NCBI GenBank assembly: GCA_014649555.1
Contig: BMTG01000002.1
Location: 558,001 to 622,000, forward strand
Length of the DNA stretch: 64,000 nt
Source of the DNA: Streptomyces globisporus
GTDB lineage: Bacteria > Actinomycetota > Actinomycetes > Streptomycetales > Streptomycetaceae
Direction: 5' to 3'
In this document: one piece after another, positions 59,711 to 64,000 of the stretch
Position numbering within the stretch: the stretch's first letter is position 1
How the letters are laid out: every line of letters begins with the position of its first letter
Made by a program: the position numbers and the translations under genes
The notes under the pieces: generated by a model
The model's database searches: none
What the model was told of the DNA's origin: nothing
What the model saw: only the letters and a program-made list of their open reading frames with translations

Positions 59711-61555
59711 TCAGCGGCCGACGGCGTACCCCTGCATGCCGCGCGGGTTGGCGGCGGCGGACACGATGCCGGTCGCGGGGTCCCGGGCCACGGCGCACAG
59801 ACGCCCCTCCGACCAGGGCTCGCCGACCGTGACGTCGTGACCCCGGCGGCGCAGTTCCGCGATCACTCCGGGGTCCGTGCGGCCTTCCACGGTGACGCTG
59901 CCGGGGTGCATGGCGCGCGGGTGGAACGAGCCGGGGAAGCTGTCGTTGTGCCAGTTCGGCTCGTCGATCGCGCCCTGGAGGTCGAGCCCGCCGCGGACCC
60001 GGGCGCGCCGCGCGACGGCGAGGAAGAAGTGCACCTGCCACTGGTCCTGCTGGTCGCCGCCGGGGGTACCGAACGCCATCACGGGGACGCCGTCGCGCAG
60101 GGCGAGGGAGGGCGTGAGGGTGGTGCGGGGGCGGCGGCCGGGCGTGAGGGAATTGGGCAGCCCTTCGTCCAGCCAGGCCATCTGGAGCCGGGTGCCGAGC
60201 GGGAAGCCCAGCTCGGGCACGACCGGGTTGGACTGGAGCCAGCCGCCGCTGGGCGTGGCGGAGACCATGTTGCCCCAGCGGTCGACGACGTCCAGGTGAC
60301 AGGTGTCGCCCCGGGTGGCCCCGTCGGGGCCGACCAGCTCATCGGGGCCGCGGTGGGTGCCGCGCGCCATGGTGGGCTCACCGGCGCCGGGCGCGGGGAC
60401 GAAGCCGGGCCCGGCCGCCCCGGGCTTCCCGGCGGCGACGGCGCGGACCTGGGCGGACAGGAGCGGGGTACGGCCGCCGGGGCTGCCGGGGCGCAGTTCC
60501 GTGGACGCGGTGTCCGTGATGAGCGCGCGACGGCCGGTGTTGTACGGGGCGGAGAGCAGCTCGTCCAGGGGGACATCGGCGGCGTCCCCGTACCAGGCCT
60601 CGCGGTCGGCCATGGCGAGCTTGCAGCCCTCGACGAGCAGGTGGACGTAGTCGGCGGAGCCGGGCGGCGGCAGCTCGTCCGGGAGGAGCGCGAGCTGCTG
60701 GAGGAAGGCGGGCCCCTGGCTCCAGCCGCCCGCCTTGGCCAGCGTCCAGCCGTTCCAGTCGTACGTGACGGGGGCTTCGTACGACGCGGACCAGCCGGCC
60801 AGGTCGGCGGCGGTGAGCGTGCCGGTGTGCCGGGCGCCGCCGGTGTCCAGGGTGGGGACCGCCGCCTGCCGTACGAGGGCCTCTGCCACGAACCCTTCAC
60901 GCCAGATCGTGCGGGCGGCCTCGATCCGGGCGTCGCGGTCCGTTCCCCCGGCTGCCGACGCCTCGGCCACGAGGCGTCGCCAGGTGGCGGCCAGGGCGGG
61001 GTTACGGAACAGCTCGCCGGGGCGCGGGGAGCGGCCGCCGGGAAGATAGACGGCGGCGGAGGTGGTCCACTCGGTCTCGAAGAGTCCGCGCACGGCCTCC
61101 ACGGTCTCGCCGACCCGCTCGACGGGGGCGTGGCCGTGCTCGGCGTATCCGATCGCGTAGCGCAGCACCTCGGCCAGATCCTTGGTGCCGTGGTCGCGCA
61201 GGAGCAGCATCCAGGCGTCGAAGGCGCCGGGGACGGCGGCGGCGAGCGGCCCGGTGCCGGGGACGAGCCCGAGGCCGAGGGAGCGGTAGTGGGCGACGGT
61301 GGCGCCGGCCGGAGCGGTCCCCTGACCGCACAGCACCCGTACCTCTCCGTCCCCGCTCGCCAGGATCATCGGGACCTCGCCGGCCGGGCCGTTGAGGTGC
61401 GGCTCGACGACATGGAGGACGAACCCGGCGGCGACGGCGGCGTCATAGGCGTTGCCGCCGTCCTCCAGGACCGCCATCGCGGACTGGGAGGCCAGCCAGT
61501 GGGTGGAGGACACCATGCCGAAGGTGCCCTGGAGGGTGGGCCGGGTGGTGAACAT
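59711..61555 (-). CDS. Gamma-glutamyltransferase-family Ntn hydrolase
   Basis: A 614-residue proenzyme. The self-cleavage nucleophile is the Thr of RGDTCHLDVVDRWGNMVSAT. Before it lies the large subunit (VEDGGNAYDAAVAAG, GPAGEVPMI). After it lies the small subunit with TPGGDQQDQW and GIVSAAANPRGMQGYAVG. No signal peptide is seen, unlike classic secreted Ggt, so it may be a cytosolic member with a different amide substrate. The ATG at 61555 follows GAGGTGAGAG; upstream codons to 61606 are not conserved-looking. Confidence 0.88.
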   Translation of the reverse strand: MFTTRPTLQGTFGMVSSTHWLASQSAMAVLEDGGNAYDAAVAAGFVLHVVEPHLNGPAGEVPMILASGDGEVRVLCGQGTAPAGATVAHYRSLGLGLVPGTGPLAAAVPGAFDAWMLLLRDHGTKDLAEVLRYAIGYAEHGHAPVERVGETVEAVRGLFETEWTTSAAVYLPGGRSPRPGELFRNPALAATWRRLVAEASAAGGTDRDARIEAARTIWREGFVAEALVRQAAVPTLDTGGARHTGTLTAADLAGWSASYEAPVTYDWNGWTLAKAGGWSQGPAFLQQLALLPDELPPPGSADYVHLLVEGCKLAMADREAWYGDAADVPLDELLSAPYNTGRRALITDTASTELRPGSPGGRTPLLSAQVRAVAAGKPGAAGPGFVPAPGAGEPTMARGTHRGPDELVGPDGATRGDTCHLDVVDRWGNMVSATPSGGWLQSNPVVPELGFPLGTRLQMAWLDEGLPNSLTPGRRPRTTLTPSLALRDGVPVMAFGTPGGDQQDQWQVHFFLAVARRARVRGGLDLQGAIDEPNWHNDSFPGSFHPRAMHPGSVTVEGRTDPGVIAELRRRGHDVTVGEPWSEGRLCAVARDPATGIVSAAANPRGMQGYAVGR

Positions 61556-61869
61556 ACGGGCTCTCACCTCGTTCTGCGCGCGTCGGACGGCCGATTCTGC
61601 ACGCACGATCGAGCCCGGCTAGATCCGGGGGGCTGCCGCACCACCGGATTCACCGCCGTCGACAGGAACTTCGTCCCTGCCACCCGAGGCGATGCCGGCC
61701 CCGACCGCCGCACGCGTACCGCTGGCCATGTGGTCATGCTCAGAGCAATCCGTACCCCGGAGGGATCCGAACAGACCACATCAGCGACCGGACGCCGTTC
61801 CGGTACGCCGGCAACGTCGTCGTCCACGCCGCTCCCAGCGACAGCCGCCGCGCCCGGAAGACGGCCGCC

Positions 61870-61908
61870 CTGTTGTGGGGCGCCCAGGGGAGTGGCGCCC
61901 CACAACAG
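61870..61908. repeat. 15 bp perfect inverted repeat
   Basis: CTGTTGTGGGGCGCC (61870-61884) and GGCGCCCCACAACAG (61894-61908) have a nine-base spacer. It has terminator-like stability, but no gene ends here on either strand. It could be the relic of a terminator, a mobile-element end or an RNA element. Confidence 0.65.
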
Positions 61909-62251
61909 CTGCTCGCCGCGGGCCTTCCACCGCGGGGAGCGAGGTGAGGATCCCCGCAGCCGCCGGGGTACCTCGTCGTGCGCGCTGCCTCCTCCTGACA
62001 GCCGCTCACATCGGGTATTCGCCACCGCCAGGACGCCGGATTGGTCGGTCCCGGCACGACACCCGGTCGGGCTAACCCCTGGGCAGATCACCGGACGCCG
62101 TGGTGCGACCGGATGAAGCTTCTCGACTTCCGACCAATCCGACCGCGCGGCGGCTCCGGATAGCAGACATGACGATCAGAGCGGCACAACCGATCCGGCC
62201 CCCAGCGGACGGCGCCCCCGACCCGCTCCACGGACGAGCGCTCTGACCTGA

Positions 62252-62272
62252 GTCACCCCGCACCGGGGTGAC
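62252..62272 (+). promoter_or_regulatory. Short perfect dyad upstream of the fasciclin gene
   Basis: GTCACCCC-GCACC-GGGGTGAC lies 103-123 bp upstream of the GTG at 62375. It may be an operator or the end of an upstream transcript. Confidence 0.4.
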
Positions 62273-62332
62273 ACCCGACCCGACGTCAGCACTGCGGACC
62301 ATCACCACCAGTCGCCGAACCACACCCCTCGG

Positions 62333-62364
62333 CGAACACGCAGCGCTACCAACCGAACACGCAG
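62333..62364 (+). repeat. 11 bp direct repeats at the fasciclin gene start
   Basis: CGAACACGCAG occurs at 62333-62343 and 62354-62364, 21 bp apart, with a partial copy (CGAAC) at 62316. The second copy runs into the Shine-Dalgarno GGAG. Two helical turns of spacing suit a regulator bound as two units. Confidence 0.5.
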
Positions 62365-62374
62365 GAGATATTTC

Positions 62375-63028
62375 GTGACTGCCTTCCGCTACCGCCGCGC
62401 CGCCCTCGCCCTCACCGCCGCCGCTGTCCTCCCCCTCACGCTGACCGCCTGCGGCGGGGACGACAGCTCCTCCGACGCCGCTGCCGACAAGTCCTCCAGC
62501 TCCGCCCCCGCGGAGGAGAAGTCGAGCGCACCCGCCGAAGGCACCCCCGCGGACGGCCCGTTCGGCCCGGCCTGCGCCACCGTCCCCAAGGACGGCGCGG
62601 GTTCCTTCGACGGCATGGCCCAGGACCCCGTCGCCACCGCCGCCTCCAACAACCCGGCCCTGTCCACCCTGGTCACCGCGGTGAAGAAGGCCGGCCTCGT
62701 CGACACCCTCAACAACGCCCAGAACATCACCGTGTTCGCGCCGACCAACGACGCCTTCGCCAAGATCCCCAAGGCCGACCTGGACAAGGTGCTGGCCGAC
62801 AAGGAGATGCTCACCAACATCCTCACCTACCACGTCGTCGGCGAGAAGCTCTCCCCCACGCAGCTGGAGAGCGGCACCTACGACACCCTCCAGAAGTCCC
62901 CCCTCACCACCAAGGGATCCGGCGAGAACTACACCGTCAACGACACCTCCAAGGTCGTCTGCGGCAACGTCCCCACCGCCAACGCGACCGTCCACATCGT
63001 CGACACCGTCCTCATGCCCAAGAGCTGA
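62375..63028 (+). CDS. Fasciclin (FAS1) domain lipoprotein
   Basis: A 217-residue exported lipoprotein with lipobox LTLTAC at about residue 26 and a Ser/Ala/Glu-rich linker. One FAS1 domain follows (NPALSTLVTAVKKAGLVDTL, ITVFAPTNDAFAKIP, LTNILTYHVVGEKL, VHIVDTVLMP). The family includes the mycobacterial MPT70/MPT83 antigens and is thought to act in adhesion or at the cell surface. The GTG at 62375 has GGAG seven bases upstream. Confidence 0.9.
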   Translation: MTAFRYRRAALALTAAAVLPLTLTACGGDDSSSDAAADKSSSSAPAEEKSSAPAEGTPADGPFGPACATVPKDGAGSFDGMAQDPVATAASNNPALSTLVTAVKKAGLVDTLNNAQNITVFAPTNDAFAKIPKADLDKVLADKEMLTNILTYHVVGEKLSPTQLESGTYDTLQKSPLTTKGSGENYTVNDTSKVVCGNVPTANATVHIVDTVLMPKS

Positions 63029-63068
63029 CGCACACCCCACGCACTGCGCAGGAGACCCCGAACGGGCC

Positions 63069-63101
63069 GGGCCCCGAGTCATCTTCACCGACTCGGGGCC
63101 C
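63069..63101 (+). terminator. Terminator after the fasciclin gene
   Basis: A perfect 12 bp stem, GGGCCCCGAGTC / GACTCGGGGCCC, with a nine-base loop, lies 40 bp past the stop codon. Confidence 0.8.
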
Positions 63102-63222
63102 TCCGTCAGTCCTGTGACTCGTGCTGGTGGTGCGAGCGCGTCAGCTCTGGTTCAGAGGCAGGGCCACGTCGGTGACCTGGTGAGCCTTGGGGAAGGCGCC
63201 GACGCCCACCGCTTTGTCCGGC

Positions 63223-64000
63223 CTACGGCTCGTACACCGCGTCCTGGCCGTAGAGCTCCCTGGTGAAGGCGGAGACGTCGGTGCTGCGGTCGCTGCCGTC
63301 GAGGTTGTAGGTGAGGAAGACGCCGTACCCCTCGTCGACCGTACGGCGGGCCAGGGCGGCGACCGTGCTCGGCGAGGTCGCACCGATGTGCACGGCCGCG
63401 GGGGACAGCCGGGACTTGGGAAGGCCGATGCGGGGCACCTGCCAGCTGCCGTAGTACGGGTTCCAGGCGTAGTCGAAGACGGTGGCGAGATCCACGCCGC
63501 CGTAGGAGAGGCGGGCGGCGGCCGGGCCGATGTTGTACAGGCTGATGATCTTGTCCGGCAGGTTGCTGCGCAGTGCGCTCACCAGATGGACGAAGGAGCT
63601 GTCGTTGGGCTGGCCGGTGCCGTTCTTGCCGTACTCGGCGTACTCGTCGTCGAAGTCGATGCCGTCCAGGCCGTACCGGGTCACGGCGTCCGAGAGCAGC
63701 TCGGCGTAGTCCGCGGCCGCCTGCTGGGACGGGAAGTTGGCGAATCCGGCGCCCTGGTGGTTGCCGAGGACGGAGAGGACGACCTTGATGCCCTTGTTCT
63801 GGAGCGGGCGGATCTCGGTGGCGGCGTTGTCGAGGACGCGCTGCACGTTCTCGTTGAAGTGCAGGGTGGCCTTCTCGGTGCCGGTGTCGTAGTTGATGTT
63901 GGCGGCGAAGATCACGGCTACGTCGAAGACGTTGTCGCCGTTGGGCAGGGTGTATTTGCCGACGTTCGCCATGCTGTGGTTGTTCACCTCGACGTAAGCC
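63223..64000 (-). CDS. Endo H-like endo-beta-N-acetylglucosaminidase (GH18), 5' end outside window
   Basis: The C-terminal ~258 residues of a secreted GH18 enzyme very like Streptomyces plicatus Endo H as I remember it (for example FDVAVIFAANINYDTGT, FNENVQRVLDNA, LSVLGNHQGAGFANFPSQQA). The catalytic DGxDxDxE motif is intact in LDGIDFDDEYAEYG. It should cleave the chitobiose core of high-mannose N-glycans outside the cell. The frame continues to the window edge, so the start and signal peptide lie beyond it. The GTG at 63987 is internal. The end at AVYEP matches the family's usual end. Confidence 0.92.
   Translation of the reverse strand, partial: AYVEVNNHSMANVGKYTLPNGDNVFDVAVIFAANINYDTGTEKATLHFNENVQRVLDNAATEIRPLQNKGIKVVLSVLGNHQGAGFANFPSQQAAADYAELLSDAVTRYGLDGIDFDDEYAEYGKNGTGQPNDSSFVHLVSALRSNLPDKIISLYNIGPAAARLSYGGVDLATVFDYAWNPYYGSWQVPRIGLPKSRLSPAAVHIGATSPSTVAALARRTVDEGYGVFLTYNLDGSDRSTDVSAFTRELYGQDAVYEP

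Larger units (their letters stand above)
61556..62374. other. ~820 bp region without a convincing gene
   Basis: Open frames here lack start signals, family motifs or consistent codon usage. The region holds a long inverted repeat (61870-61908), a hairpin (62252-62272) and CGAAC direct repeats just before the fasciclin gene. It may contain a decayed gene, but I cannot name it. Confidence 0.6.

Noticed and set aside
61564-62116. Overlapping open frames in the 61.6-62.1 kb gap
   Set aside because: They lack ribosome binding sites, recognisable domains and normal amino-acid composition; they are rich in Arg, Pro and Ser as expected for random high-GC frames.
63141-63222. An alternative frame ending VGVGAFPKAHQVTDVALPLNQS downstream of the Endo H-like gene
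   Set aside because: It looks protein-like, but the Endo H-like gene already ends at the normal family position. The stretch is too short and out of frame to support a frameshift or second gene.

Overview
The window is chromosomal DNA from a Streptomyces or very close relative. The evidence is high G+C with strong third-position GC, GTG/TTG starts, many GAGG-type ribosome binding sites, and a gene order around crotonyl-CoA carboxylase/reductase, psd and pssA that I recognise from Streptomyces. The partial gene at the right edge closely resembles Streptomyces endo-beta-N-acetylglucosaminidase H. I see no rRNA, tRNA, CRISPR array, intact insertion sequence or prophage. About 53 protein genes are supported, two of them cut by the window edges.

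Left arm (1-12.8 kb): the end of a secreted alpha/beta hydrolase; an NCS1 permease with an unusual Cys-rich tail; an aldo/keto reductase divergent from a LysR regulator; a DHA2-type MFS transporter with three C-terminal carboxypeptidase-regulatory-like repeats; SRPBCC and VOC proteins; a radical SAM protein behind a LexA-type SOS box; a secreted tripeptidyl-aminopeptidase-like hydrolase; a GNAT and a HEAT-repeat protein.

Central metabolism (13.1-24.9 kb): an almost complete ethylmalonyl-CoA pathway locus. It holds a duplicated 3-hydroxyacyl-CoA dehydrogenase, a TetR regulator, a GNAT, ccr, meaA/ecm, a CitE-type lyase (mcl), a MaoC hydratase (mch) and an acyl-CoA dehydrogenase (mcd), followed by psd-pssA and a strong terminator. 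ccr has a good promoter and a leader that folds on paper into a compact multi-helix structure.

Signalling and uptake (25-35.9 kb): a lipoprotein; a Ser/Thr kinase fused to an extracellular Liv-type binding domain; the convergent five-gene branched-chain/amide-type ABC operon livF-G-H-M-K, whose genes all overlap; a PucR-like regulator; glycerate kinase; and a NUDIX hydrolase.

Polyhydroxybutyrate use (36.3-41.8 kb): scoA-scoB, a secreted PHB depolymerase, a secreted 3HB-oligomer-hydrolase-like esterase and 3-hydroxybutyrate dehydrogenase. Together they give a route from external PHB to acetoacetyl-CoA. The ethylmalonyl-CoA pathway about 15 kb away could then assimilate the acetyl-CoA.

Right arm (41.9-64 kb): a LysR remnant; a PAS/GAF/PP2C phosphatase with a DUF574-type methyltransferase; a Baeyer-Villiger monooxygenase/SDR operon divergent from an SMP-30-type lactonase-like lipoprotein, with a dyad operator candidate between them and a TetR nearby; an MHS-family transporter and a GAF-PucR regulator; a yybP-ykoY (Mn2+) riboswitch controlling a GDT1-family protein; an alkylation-repair pair (Ada/AlkA fusion and Ogt) with direct repeats upstream; a macrodomain protein, a phytoene-desaturase-like oxidoreductase, an inositol monophosphatase-like enzyme and a gamma-glutamyltransferase-like protein; an ~820 bp gene-poor stretch; a fasciclin lipoprotein; and the Endo H-like gene. 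All functions are inferred by reading the sequence; no database search was run.
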